This document shows, piece by piece, positions 8,377-16,638 of a DNA stretch of 64,000 nucleotides (positions within the stretch are counted from its first letter, which is position 1; every line of letters starts with the position of its first letter). Position numbers and translations under genes: made by a program. The DNA is taken from NCBI GenBank assembly GCA_039201605.1, contig JBCCRO010000010.1, positions 62,001-126,000 of the forward strand, given 5' to 3'. Below the pieces are notes generated by a model that had not been told where the DNA came from, did no database searches, and was given only the letters and a program-made list of their open reading frames with translations. The DNA is from CADEDH01 sp039201605 (GTDB taxonomy: Bacteria; Actinomycetota; Acidimicrobiia; Acidimicrobiales; SZUA-35).

Positions 8377-9272
8377 TAGCCGAGGCGCTCCACGGCGGCA
8401 CGGTCCTGCTGCCAGTTGGGGTCGACGTTCACCACGAGCTCGAGGAAGGCGCCCTTCGGCAGTTGCTTGCGGACCCGGGTGCCGACGTCTTTCAGCACCT
8501 TGCCCCGCTGGCCGATCACGATCCCCTTCTGGGAGTTGCGTTCGACCAGGATCTCCACCCGGATCCGGGGCCACTCCCACTCGGTCACCCGGGTGGCCAC
8601 CGAATGGGGCACCTCGTCACGGGTGACGTGGAGCAGCTGCTCCCGCACCAGCTCGGCCACCCACTGGCGCTCGTCGGTGTCGCTGGCCATGTCGTCGGGA
8701 TACCACTGCGGTCCCGCGGGCATCAGGTCGGTGAGATGGCTCACGAGGGCCCGCACCCCCTTCCCGGTGAAGGCCGAGATCGGAAAGTAGGCCGACAGGT
8801 CGAACTCGCCGGCCAGGGCCAGCTGCTCCAGCACCTTGTCCTCGGGCAGGCCGTCGATCTTGTTGACCACGCCCACCGTGCTGGCCGGGTCGATGCCCTC
8901 CAGGATGAACCGGTCGCCCCGGCCGATCCCGCTGCGGCCGTCGAAGATCACGCAGGTGACGTCGACGTCGCTCCGGGCCTTGACCGCCGACTCGTTGAGG
9001 CGGGTGCCGAGGGCGGAGCGGGGTTTGGAGATCCCGGGTGTGTCGACCATGACCAGCTGGACGCCGGGCCGGTTGAGCACACCCCGAACGGCGTGGCGGG
9101 TGGTCTGGGCCTTGTCGGACACGATCGACACCTTGCGGTCGACCATCTGGTTGAGCAGGGTCGACTTGCCGACGTTCGGTCGGCCGGTGAGGGCCACGAA
9201 GCCCGACCGGAACGGCGTCTCGCCGTCCTCGGTCGCATCGTCGGGGGTGAGGGGCGGTGGGACGTCGGTCAC
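8373..9272 (-). CDS. era: GTPase Era
   Basis: Ras-like GTPase that binds the 3' end of 16S rRNA and helps 30S subunit maturation. The 299-residue protein has a G1 loop GRPNVGKST (30-38), G2 region AQTTRHAVRG, G3 DTPG and G4 NKID. A C-terminal KH domain contains VIGQRGKVLKDVGTRVRKQL. An N-terminal acidic extension of about 20 residues precedes the G domain. Its GTG start overlaps the stop of the CorC-like gene by four bases (GTGA), so translation is coupled. Era and YbeY both act on 16S rRNA maturation, and the two genes share this operon. Confidence 0.96.
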   Translation of the reverse strand: MTDVPPPLTPDDATEDGETPFRSGFVALTGRPNVGKSTLLNQMVDRKVSIVSDKAQTTRHAVRGVLNRPGVQLVMVDTPGISKPRSALGTRLNESAVKARSDVDVTCVIFDGRSGIGRGDRFILEGIDPASTVGVVNKIDGLPEDKVLEQLALAGEFDLSAYFPISAFTGKGVRALVSHLTDLMPAGPQWYPDDMASDTDERQWVAELVREQLLHVTRDEVPHSVATRVTEWEWPRIRVEILVERNSQKGIVIGQRGKVLKDVGTRVRKQLPKGAFLELVVNVDPNWQQDRAAVERLGY

Positions 9273-10579
9273 GATGGAGAACTCGATCCGGCCTGGGCCG
9301 CTTCGGCGTCGGCCACGGGGTGACTACGCAGGATACGGACCCGGGTGATGCGTCGCCCCTGCACCCGCTCCACCCGCAGGGAGTAGTCGTTGGTGTCGCA
9401 GGTGTCGCCGGCGGTGGGCACCCGCCCGAACCGGTCGAAGACCAGGCCGCCGACGGTGTCCCAGTCGCCTTCGGGCAGTTCGAGCCCGGCCACCTCGTTG
9501 ATCTCCGAGATCGAGATGCGGGCATCGACCCGGATCGTGCCGTCGACCAGCCGCTCCACCAGCGACTCCTCGACGTCGTACTCGTCGACGATCTCGCCCA
9601 CCAGCTCCTCGATCAGGTCCTCCAGGGTGACGAGCCCGGCGATACCCCCGTACTCGTCGACGGCGATGGCCATGTGGAACTTCTGCTGCTGCATCTCGGT
9701 GAGCAGTTGCGACACCTTTTTGCTCTCGGGCACGAACCGGGGTGGCCGCATCAGGGCGCCAACGGTCTGGTCGGGGCTGCCGTCGAGCTCGGCCCGGATC
9801 AGATCCTTGACGTAGATCAGGCCGACCACGTCGTCGATGCTCTCCCCCACCACCGGCACCCGGGAGAAACCGGCCAGGGAGGTGATCTCCAGGGCCTCCT
9901 CGATCGTGATGTCGCCGGTGAGGGTGGTCATGTCGGTGCGCGGGATCATCACCTCGCGCACCACGGTGCCGCCGAACTCGATGACCGACTCGATCAGGTC
10001 ACGCTCGCCCTTGGCCAGGACGTCGTCCTCGACCGCCACGTCGGCCATGGCGATCAGCTCCTCCGGGGTGGAGAACGGCCCCTGACGGAGACCGCGGCCG
10101 GGCACGATGACGTTGGTGACGGCGATCAGGACGTCGGCCAGCAGCCGGATGGGGGCGAACCGGGCGACCAGGATGACGGGCCGGGCCAGGGCCAGGGCCA
10201 CCCGGTCGGTGCGGAGGATGCCCATGGTGCGGGGCACGGCCTCGGCCACGACGTACACCACGGCCACGTTGGCCACGACGGCGGCCAGCGTGGCGGGCCA
10301 GGGCCAGAACCGGTTGGCCAGCAGGGCGACCAGCGTCGTCTCGGCCAGCTGCACGGCCAGCACCACCAGCCGCAGGGGGTTGATCACCCGCTCGGGCTCA
10401 TCGACGATCCGCTGGAGGCGGGCGGCCCGAGCCGGCTCGGTCTCGGCCAGCACCTCCACCCGCACCCGGTTCATGCGGAGGAAGGCCTCCTCGGCCGCCA
10501 CCAGCACCGCGGCCAGGAGCAGGAGCACGCCGATGGCGAACAGCACCAGCACGTCGTCGGAGCCGAACCCGTCGGGCAT
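9269..10579 (-). CDS. CorC/HlyC-type membrane protein (DUF21-CBS pair-CorC domain)
   Basis: A 436-residue integral membrane protein. The N-terminal DUF21 (CNNM) domain has a hydrophobic helix at about 10-30 and further helices between about 70 and 160. Two CBS domains follow (about 190-325, with MIPRTDMTTL and IAVDEYGGIAGLVTLEDLIEELVG). The C-terminal CorC/HlyC domain lies around 340-420. Family members are linked to Mg2+ or Co2+ efflux and are often labelled hemolysin-like, but transport was not shown for most. It lies in the phoH-ybeY-corC-era operon, three bases after ybeY and overlapping era by four. Confidence 0.9.
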   Translation of the reverse strand: MPDGFGSDDVLVLFAIGVLLLLAAVLVAAEEAFLRMNRVRVEVLAETEPARAARLQRIVDEPERVINPLRLVVLAVQLAETTLVALLANRFWPWPATLAAVVANVAVVYVVAEAVPRTMGILRTDRVALALARPVILVARFAPIRLLADVLIAVTNVIVPGRGLRQGPFSTPEELIAMADVAVEDDVLAKGERDLIESVIEFGGTVVREVMIPRTDMTTLTGDITIEEALEITSLAGFSRVPVVGESIDDVVGLIYVKDLIRAELDGSPDQTVGALMRPPRFVPESKKVSQLLTEMQQQKFHMAIAVDEYGGIAGLVTLEDLIEELVGEIVDEYDVEESLVERLVDGTIRVDARISISEINEVAGLELPEGDWDTVGGLVFDRFGRVPTAGDTCDTNDYSLRVERVQGRRITRVRILRSHPVADAEAAQAGSSSPS

Positions 10580-10582
10580 CGC

Positions 10583-11140
10583 TCAGCCCGCCTCCGGGTG
10601 GGCGAACCCGTAGCGGTCGAGATGCGCCCGCTCGCGAGCCCGCATCGCCGCCGTCTCGCCCGGCTCGGCGTGATCGTGGCCGAGCACGTGGAGCACGCCG
10701 TGGACCACGAGCAGGGTCAGCTCGGCGTCGACCGAGCCGGCGTGCTCCGGCGCCTGGGCCACCGCCACCTCGGGGCACACGATCACGTCGCCCAGATGCC
10801 GCGCCGGATCGCCGACCACGGTGGCCGGATCGACGAGGTCGGCCGTGCCGCCGTCGGCGGCGGCCTCGGGGCCGTCGAGGGGGAAGGCGAGCACGTCGGT
10901 GGGGCCCTCGTGGCCCATGTGCTCGAGGTTGAGCTCGGCCATCTGGTCTCGGCCGACCATGATCAGGTCGAGGCGGCCGGTGGTGATGCCCTCACCGGCC
11001 AGTGTCGTGCGGGCCACCTCGCACCAGCGATCGAGATCTCGGTGGAGGTGGCCGGAAGGGTCGCCCGGCTCGCCGTCGGCGCCGTCGGACGCCGTCTCGT
11101 CATGACCCTCGACGACGAGATGGGTGTCGGTGCCGTTCAC
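10583..11140 (-). CDS. ybeY: Endoribonuclease YbeY
   Basis: Zinc-dependent endoribonuclease for 16S rRNA 3'-end maturation and 70S quality control. The 185-residue protein carries the metal motif HGVLHVLGHDH with H147, H151 and H157. It also has the upstream FPLD and GDVIVCPEVA segments typical of UPF0054. An acidic N-terminal stretch of about 30 residues is longer than in many homologues. Its start overlaps the phoH stop by four bases, and corC begins three bases after its stop, so all three are translation-coupled. Confidence 0.95.
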   Translation of the reverse strand: MNGTDTHLVVEGHDETASDGADGEPGDPSGHLHRDLDRWCEVARTTLAGEGITTGRLDLIMVGRDQMAELNLEHMGHEGPTDVLAFPLDGPEAAADGGTADLVDPATVVGDPARHLGDVIVCPEVAVAQAPEHAGSVDAELTLLVVHGVLHVLGHDHAEPGETAAMRARERAHLDRYGFAHPEAG

Positions 11141-12090
11141 GACCGTCGTTGCTCCTCGTGGCGGGAGTAGGCGTCGACGATGTCCTGCACGATCCGGTGG
11201 CGGACGACGTCGGCCGACGACAGGCGGATGAACCCCAGGCCGTCGATACCGCCCAGGATCTGCTCCAGGCGGGACAGGCCGCTGCGACCGCCGGCCACGT
11301 CGACCTGGGTCTCGTCGCCGGTGATCACGGCCTGGGAGTTGAAGCCGATGCGGGTCAGGAACATCATCATCTGCTCGGGCGTGGTGTTCTGGGCCTCGTC
11401 GAGGATGATGAAGCTGTCGTTGAGCGTGCGACCTCGCATGAAGGCCAGCGGCGCCACCTCGACCACGTTGCGCTCGAACAGCTTGGCCGACCCTTCGGCC
11501 CCCACCATGTCGTTGAGGGCGTCGTACAGCGGCCGCAGGTACGGATCGACCTTCGACATCAGGTCGCCCGGCAGATAGCCGAGCCGCTCCCCCGCCTCCA
11601 CCGCCGGACGGGTGAGCAGGATTCGCTCCACCTCACGGTTCTGCAGGGCGCGGACGGCGCAGGCGACGGCCAACCAGCTCTTGCCGGTGCCGGCGGGCCC
11701 GATCCCGAAGGTGATGATGTTGCGACGGATGGCGTCGAGGTACTTCTTCTGGCCCGCCGTCTTGGGGCGGACGGCCTTGCCCCGCTGGGTGGTGAGGATC
11801 CGGTCGGTGAGCACCTCGGACGGGCTCTCGTCGGCCTGGACCATCTGGATGGCCCGCAGCACGGCGGCCGGCTCCAGGTTCTGGCCGGACTGGAGGATGA
11901 CGACCAACTCGTCGAAGACCTTGGCCGCATCGTCGGCTTCGGCCCCCTCGACGGATATCTCGTTGCCCCGGACGTGGACCGACGCATCGAAGGCGTCCTC
12001 CACGGCGCGTACGTAGCGGTCGCGCTCGCCGAGAAGCCCGGCCATCAGCTCATTGCCCGGTACGTGGATCTTGACCGATGCCGTCGTCAT
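11137..12090 (-). CDS. PhoH-like ATPase
   Basis: PhoH-family P-loop ATPase, often with an RNA-binding N-terminus, found next to ybeY in most actinobacteria and thought to take part in RNA metabolism. From ATG 12090 the protein has 317 residues. An N-terminal KH-like segment (about 5-75) precedes Walker A GPAGTGKS (131-138). Further motifs are LTRPAVEAGERLGYLPGD, FIILDEAQN (Walker B) and VITGDETQVD. The frame stays open to 12324, but ATG 12090 has AAGGAG 8 bases upstream and matches the family N-terminus. First gene of the phoH-ybeY-corC-era operon and divergent from the pseudokinase-like gene. Confidence 0.93.
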   Translation of the reverse strand: MTTASVKIHVPGNELMAGLLGERDRYVRAVEDAFDASVHVRGNEISVEGAEADDAAKVFDELVVILQSGQNLEPAAVLRAIQMVQADESPSEVLTDRILTTQRGKAVRPKTAGQKKYLDAIRRNIITFGIGPAGTGKSWLAVACAVRALQNREVERILLTRPAVEAGERLGYLPGDLMSKVDPYLRPLYDALNDMVGAEGSAKLFERNVVEVAPLAFMRGRTLNDSFIILDEAQNTTPEQMMMFLTRIGFNSQAVITGDETQVDVAGGRSGLSRLEQILGGIDGLGFIRLSSADVVRHRIVQDIVDAYSRHEEQRRS

Positions 12091-12317
12091 CGTCTCGCTC
12101 CTTCGCCGGTCGAGGGGCGAGTTTCTGCCTGGTGGTTCGTGATCATCGGTCCCTATGAGGGTACCTCCCCACCGTCCGCCATCGAAGCGAAATCCCTCGA
12201 ATCGCCGGTACCGTTCGCAACCAGCTCCCCCGACATCCCGGGCGAGGGCGGCCGACGGGGCCGTTCGATCGCCGCAGACCACCGGTCCGCACCGCCGGAC
12301 CCGCTGGGGAGACGCCG

Positions 12318-13187
12318 ATGGCACCTACGCCGACGCTCCACGTGTCGCTCACCACCACCCGACTCCGCCGAGGCGTCCTGCTCGTGGCCAAGCACCGACG
12401 ACCGATCGACGAACCGCTGGGCGCCGGGCTCACCGCCGTGGCCACACGACAAGCCCGGGCGGCGACGGTGGCCGAGGCCCGCTGGTTGCTCGACGCCCGG
12501 GACGACGCCGTGGTGGCGGTGCGGCGGGTCGAGCCCGACCGGGCCCGGTTGTGGACGGCGCACGTCGCAACCGCGTCGTTGGCCTCGGCGCCCCTCGACG
12601 GGGCGGCGGCTGCCGAAGTCCTGGCCCAGGTGGCGGCCACCCTGACCCGGCTCCACCGCCGCGGCCTGGTCCACGGTGCGGTGGCGGCCGAGCACGTCCT
12701 GCTCCGCGGCGGGCCGACCGGTACCCCCCGGGCCGTGCTGTGCGCCCCGGCGGCGCTCGGGGTCGACGGCCGACCGGTCGAACCGGCCGCCGACCTGGTC
12801 GGTCTCATCGCCCTGGCGGCCGAGGTCGCCGCTGCCACCGGGCGACGGCGGACGCTGTGGACCGAGGCCGTTGCCCAGCTGACCACGCTCGCCGAGCTGG
12901 CCCCCGGCGGCGAGCCGGGCAACGAGCCGGGTCGCGAGCCGGCTGACGCTTCGGGCGCGATGCGGGGCGCCACCGGGTGGTCCGGTCGCACCGGGTGGCC
13001 GGGCGGCTCTGGGTGGTCCGGTCGCACCGGGTTGCCGGGCGGCTCTGAAGCCGATCTCGGGGCGGCGGCTGCGGTGTTGGCCGATCTCGCCGGTCGGCTT
13101 CGGCGGGGGCCCGGTGGGGCGGAGGTGGCGGCGCTGGCCCGGGCGGCCGGGGTGGCCTGGTGGAACGGGCTCAGGCCGTCGGTGTGA
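12318..13187 (+). CDS. Protein kinase-like (pseudokinase) protein
   Basis: A 289-residue protein with no firm family. Residues 111-129 (RLHRRGLVHGAVAAEHVLL) mimic the catalytic loop HRDLKPENVLL of Ser/Thr kinases. His is kept, but the catalytic Asp is replaced (HGAV) and no DFG loop is seen. The N-terminus is short for a kinase N-lobe, with no clear Gly-rich loop. This suggests a degenerate kinase fold acting as a binding module (inference). Residues about 215-237 form a Gly/Trp-rich 12-residue tandem repeat containing GWSGRT, from 36-base DNA repeats at 12970-13045. GGGGAG precedes ATG 12318. Its end overlaps the convergent bldD end by 17 bases. It sits between phoH and bldD. Confidence 0.55.
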   Translation: MAPTPTLHVSLTTTRLRRGVLLVAKHRRPIDEPLGAGLTAVATRQARAATVAEARWLLDARDDAVVAVRRVEPDRARLWTAHVATASLASAPLDGAAAAEVLAQVAATLTRLHRRGLVHGAVAAEHVLLRGGPTGTPRAVLCAPAALGVDGRPVEPAADLVGLIALAAEVAAATGRRRTLWTEAVAQLTTLAELAPGGEPGNEPGREPADASGAMRGATGWSGRTGWPGGSGWSGRTGLPGGSEADLGAAAAVLADLAGRLRRGPGGAEVAALARAAGVAWWNGLRPSV

Positions 13188-13710
13188 CGTAGGTGAGGCC
13201 GAGGTCGGACAGCCGGTCGACGGCAGCCTCGATCTCGACGCCGAGGATGCACGCAACCGCCCGCAGGTCGTCCTCGCGGATGGTGAGGACCCGGCCGTTG
13301 AAGTCCTGCCGCTGGACCTGGATCATCACCAGGTAGCGGCCCAACATCTCGCCCTCGGGCCGGGCCACGGCGTCGAGCTGGGTGAGGTCGAGGGTGACGC
13401 CGTTGCGGCGACCGGTCTTGCCGGTGAGGTCGACCACCTCGGAGCCGTCGGAGGGCGCCGAGGCCGACCGGGGCAGCAGTTGATCGACGGGCACGCTGTA
13501 ATACCGGGCCAGGCGTTCCAGTCGGGGCACGGAGATGGCTCGCTCGCCCCGCTCGTAGGCGCCGAGGACCGACGCCTTGAACTCCTGGTTGGAGTTCGCC
13601 TCGACGTCCTGGAGCGACAGCCGCTTCTGGCGGCGAATGGCGCGCAGCCGCTCACCGACCCGGCGACCGTAGGGGGAAGCCGCTTCGGCCATCTCGTCGT
13701 TCAGTCCCAT
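13171..13710 (-). CDS. bldD: BldD-type c-di-GMP-responsive transcription regulator
   Basis: DNA-binding regulator resembling Streptomyces BldD. The 179-residue protein has an XRE helix-turn-helix (about 14-76, with LSLQDVEANSNQEFKASVLG and YERGERAISV). A variable linker leads to the C-terminal domain QVQRQDFNGRVLTIREDDLR. That domain holds the family c-di-GMP signature R-x-D-x8-R-x-x-D as R134, D136, R145 and D148. Middle residues differ from Streptomyces (RQD for RGD, REDD for RQDD), but the four ligand-binding residues are kept. In Streptomyces, c-di-GMP dimerises BldD to repress development. The target set here is unknown. ATG 13710 has a GGGGAGAGG ribosome site and a well-spaced promoter upstream. 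Confidence 0.88.
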   Translation of the reverse strand: MGLNDEMAEAASPYGRRVGERLRAIRRQKRLSLQDVEANSNQEFKASVLGAYERGERAISVPRLERLARYYSVPVDQLLPRSASAPSDGSEVVDLTGKTGRRNGVTLDLTQLDAVARPEGEMLGRYLVMIQVQRQDFNGRVLTIREDDLRAVACILGVEIEAAVDRLSDLGLTYVTPTA

Positions 13711-13762
13711 GTAAGGCCTCTCCCCCGCCGCATCGTGTGCTCACCCGCCCCGGTGGGCTCCC

Positions 13763-13791
13763 ACGCTAGGCGTCACTCAGCGCGCCATCAA
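13763..13791 (-). promoter_or_regulatory. Promoter of bldD
   Basis: TTGATG (13791-13786) and TAGCGT (13768-13763) on the minus strand are exactly 17 bases apart. Transcription would start near 13755, giving a leader of about 45 bases with a Shine-Dalgarno before ATG 13710. Confidence 0.55.
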
Positions 13792-13821
13792 CCACGTCGC
13801 GCGGTCGAATCCGCCCAGTGT

Positions 13822-14505
13822 TTACAGAAGTCCGGTGCGGATAGCCGTGATCAGGCCGGCAGCTGCGATCGCCGCCGTCTCGGCCCGCAAAATGTGCCCC
13901 GGCAGCCGCACCGTTGGCCGTCCGTCGAGCTCCTGTGCGCTGAAGCCGCCCTCGGGGCCGATCACGATCACCCGATCCTCGGCCGTCGGGTTCCGGCCGC
14001 CGGGATCGGCCAGGACGGCGGCGGGGTTGGCGTCGATGAAGGCGGCCAGCGGCTGGGGCCCGAGCACGGTCGGCAGCACGAGGCGCCGGCTCTGCAGGCA
14101 CGCCTCCCGGGCCGCACCCGCCAGGCGGATCTGCTGCTTGTCCCGTCGGTCGCCGTCCCAGCGGACCACCGACCGCTCGGTCTCGACCAGGGCGATCGTG
14201 TCGACCCCGAGCTCGGTCAGCTTCTGGACCACCCACTCGGCCCTGGCCCCCTTCACCGGGGTGAAGGCCACCGTCAGTGCAGCGGCCGGTCGCTCGACGT
14301 GGGCGATGGGCCCGGTGGGCTCCGGTTCGGGGGCGTAGCGGGCGGGGCGCCAACCGCCGACCCCATCGCCGATCACGATGTCGGCACCGGCCTCCACCCG
14401 GAGCACCCGCCGGAAGTGGTGGTGGTCGGCGTCGCTCAGGCGGGGATGGTCGAGGTCCTCGACGAAGAGCAGCGGGCGGTGGCGGAGCGCCTCGGCATCG
14501 GCCAC
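13822..14505 (-). CDS. rsmE: 16S rRNA (uracil-1498-N3)-methyltransferase RsmE
   Basis: SPOUT-class methyltransferase that makes m3U1498 in the decoding region of 16S rRNA using S-adenosylmethionine. The 227-residue protein has an N-terminal PUA-like domain with DADHHHFRRVLRVEAG. Its C-terminal knot has VIVIGPEGGFSAQEL and LRAETAAIAAAGLI. GTG 14505 starts four bases after the dnaJ stop, so it is read with dnaJ, as in many actinobacteria. Confidence 0.94.
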   Translation of the reverse strand: MADAEALRHRPLLFVEDLDHPRLSDADHHHFRRVLRVEAGADIVIGDGVGGWRPARYAPEPEPTGPIAHVERPAAALTVAFTPVKGARAEWVVQKLTELGVDTIALVETERSVVRWDGDRRDKQQIRLAGAAREACLQSRRLVLPTVLGPQPLAAFIDANPAAVLADPGGRNPTAEDRVIVIGPEGGFSAQELDGRPTVRLPGHILRAETAAIAAAGLITAIRTGLL

Positions 14506-14509
14506 GCCG

Positions 14510-15607
14510 CTAGTTGAAACGGGACTTGAAACGGCCGAGGAGACTGTCCTCGCCCGGCTCCTTCACCTCTTCACCCCGCTCCTCGGCCAGCTGTCGCAGC
14601 AGCTTCTCCTGCTCGGCGGTGAGGTCGGCCGGGGTGTCGACGATCAGGGTGAGCACCAGGTCGCCCCGTCCGCGACCCCGGAGGCGGGGCACGCCCCGGT
14701 CCCGCAGGCGCCACCGCTTGCCGGTCTGGGCGCCGCGAGCGACGTCGATGGGGACCTCCCCGTCGATGGTGTCGAAGGTGACGTGGGCGCCGAGGGTGGC
14801 CTGGGTCACCGGCAGGTGGAGCTCGGCGTAGAGGTCGTCGCCGTCGCGGACGAACACGTCGTGTTCGGCCACCCGGATGTTCACGTAGAGGTCGCCGGCA
14901 CCGCCGCCGCGGGGGCCGACGGCGCCCCGGCCGGTGAGGCGCAGGGTCGAGCCCTCGTTGACCCCGGCGGGGATGTCGACGTTGTAGGTCTGCTCGACCA
15001 CACGGCGACCCTCGCCGCTGCAGTCGACGCACGGCATCAGGATCTGCATGCCCTCGCCACCACACGTCGAGCAGACACTGGTGGAGACCATCTGACCGAG
15101 GATCGACTGGCGGACCTGGCGGATCTGGCCCGTGCCTCCACACTGGTCGCAGCGGCGGATGTCGGAGCCGGGTTGGGCACCGGTGGCCTCGCAGGTGTCG
15201 CAGGGGATCGCCGTGCGAACCTGCACGTCCTTGGCCACGCCGGCCACCGCCTCCTCCAGGGTCAACTCGACGACGACCTCGAGGTCGACGCCGCGCTTGT
15301 TGGAGGTCTCGGTGCGGGCACCGGCGTTGAAGAAGGCGTCGAACAGGTCGCCGAGTCCGCCGCCCCCGAACGGGTCGCCGCCCATGCCGCCGGCGGAACC
15401 GGTGGTGCCGAAACGGTCGTAGCGGGCCCGCTTCTCGGGGTCGCTGAGGACCTCGTAGGCCTCGGCCACCTGCTTGAACCGGGCCTCGGCCTCGGCGTCG
15501 CCCGGGTTGGCGTCGGGGTGCAGCTCGCGGGCCAGGCGGCGGTAGGCCTTCTTGATCTCGTCCTGGCTGGCGCTGCGGTCAACGCCGAGCAGCTCGTAGA
15601 ACTCCAT
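14510..15607 (-). CDS. dnaJ: Molecular chaperone DnaJ
   Basis: Hsp40 co-chaperone that stimulates DnaK ATPase and holds unfolded substrates. The 365-residue protein has a J domain with HPD at 30-32 and a Gly/Phe-rich linker (about 66-95). Four CxxCxGxG-type zinc repeats follow (C136/C139, C153/C156, C179/C182, C193/C196), with C-terminal substrate domains after them. ATG 15607 has GAGGAAG just upstream and begins MEFYELLGVD as expected. It starts 7 bases after hrcA, so HrcA probably controls it. No dnaK or grpE is in this window, so this is the hrcA-linked second DnaJ typical of actinobacteria. Confidence 0.95.
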   Translation of the reverse strand: MEFYELLGVDRSASQDEIKKAYRRLARELHPDANPGDAEAEARFKQVAEAYEVLSDPEKRARYDRFGTTGSAGGMGGDPFGGGGLGDLFDAFFNAGARTETSNKRGVDLEVVVELTLEEAVAGVAKDVQVRTAIPCDTCEATGAQPGSDIRRCDQCGGTGQIRQVRQSILGQMVSTSVCSTCGGEGMQILMPCVDCSGEGRRVVEQTYNVDIPAGVNEGSTLRLTGRGAVGPRGGGAGDLYVNIRVAEHDVFVRDGDDLYAELHLPVTQATLGAHVTFDTIDGEVPIDVARGAQTGKRWRLRDRGVPRLRGRGRGDLVLTLIVDTPADLTAEQEKLLRQLAEERGEEVKEPGEDSLLGRFKSRFN

Positions 15608-15614
15608 TGCTTCC

Positions 15615-16610
15615 TCAGCCCTCACTCAGTCTGGTGCCCAGGCGGTTGCTGACCGCCGCCACAGCCGACAGGGCCTGGGCGTAGTTCATGCGGGTCGGGC
15701 CGAGCACGGCGATGGAGCCGGCGTGCTCGCCCTCGATCTCGTAGGGGGACACCACCAGGCTGCAGTCGCTGAGGGGGGCGACACCGGTCTCGCTGCCGAT
15801 GGCGACCGTCAGGCCCCGGTCGACCACGTCGGCCAGGAGGCTGACGACGACCAGCTGCTGTTCGAGGATGGTGAGGACCCGGCCCACCGAATCGACGGCC
15901 TCGAAGGCGTTGGCCACCCGCGAGGCGCCGTCGACGTAGACCTTGCCCGATTCGCCCGCGCTGTCGCCGACGGCGGCCAGCACCTCGGCCACGAGGCCGT
16001 CGACCTGAGCGTCGCCGCTGGGATCGACCGCGGTCGGGGCCGACAGCGAGTGGCTCTCGTAGGCGGCCCGGAGGGCGGCGCTGGCGTCGTCGACGGACTC
16101 GGGCGCCACCGACTCGGCCATCTCGACCTGGTACTTCATGACCTGGCCACCGGCCAGGACGATCACGGCCAGGACGATGGTCTCGGACAGGCTGACCAGC
16201 TGAACGGAGCGAACCTCCACCGATTCGGTCGAGTCGTCGACCACCACCGCGGCGTAGTCGGTCAGCTTGGCCAGCAGGCCGGCGGTGTCGCGCATGACGT
16301 TCTCGATCTCACCCCGCATCTCGTCGAAGAACGAGGCGACGGTTCGCCGCTGCGAGCCGCTGAGGTCGCGGGCGTCCAGGTTGTCGACGAAGTGGCGATA
16401 GCCCTTGTCGGTGGGGATGCGGCCGGCGCTGGTGTGGGGCTGCGACAGGTAGCCCTCGGCTTCGAGTACGGCCATGTCGTTGCGGACGGTGGCGGGCGAC
16501 ACCCGCACGTCGGCGGCGGCGACAACGGCCGACGAACCGACCGGTTGGGCGGTGTCGATGTACTCCTCTATGACCGTCCGCAGAATGGCGGCTTTGCGTT
16601 CGTCGAGCAT
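15615..16610 (-). CDS. hrcA: Heat-inducible transcription repressor HrcA
   Basis: Repressor of chaperone operons that binds CIRCE elements. From ATG 16610 it has 331 residues. An N-terminal winged helix (1-75) contains PVGSSAVVAAADVRVSPATV and GYLSQPHTSAGRIPTDKGYR. A GAF-like domain and dimerisation region follow. The frame is open upstream into the photolyase gene, but the family start MLDERKAAILR lies at 16610. AGGAG is about 14 bases before the ATG, and TAGACT at 16641-16636 (overlapping the photolyase stop) may be a -10. No CIRCE palindrome (TTAGCACTC-N9-GAGTGCTAA) is visible upstream. Confidence 0.94.
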   Translation of the reverse strand: MLDERKAAILRTVIEEYIDTAQPVGSSAVVAAADVRVSPATVRNDMAVLEAEGYLSQPHTSAGRIPTDKGYRHFVDNLDARDLSGSQRRTVASFFDEMRGEIENVMRDTAGLLAKLTDYAAVVVDDSTESVEVRSVQLVSLSETIVLAVIVLAGGQVMKYQVEMAESVAPESVDDASAALRAAYESHSLSAPTAVDPSGDAQVDGLVAEVLAAVGDSAGESGKVYVDGASRVANAFEAVDSVGRVLTILEQQLVVVSLLADVVDRGLTVAIGSETGVAPLSDCSLVVSPYEIEGEHAGSIAVLGPTRMNYAQALSAVAAVSNRLGTRLSEG

Positions 16611-16638
16611 GGGCGTGCAGGCGTCTCCTGAACGCAGT

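Noticed and set aside
13755..13795. BldD self-binding box at its own promoter
   Set aside because: Small symmetry is present (ACGC-CTA-GCGT), but spacing does not fit the known BldD box.
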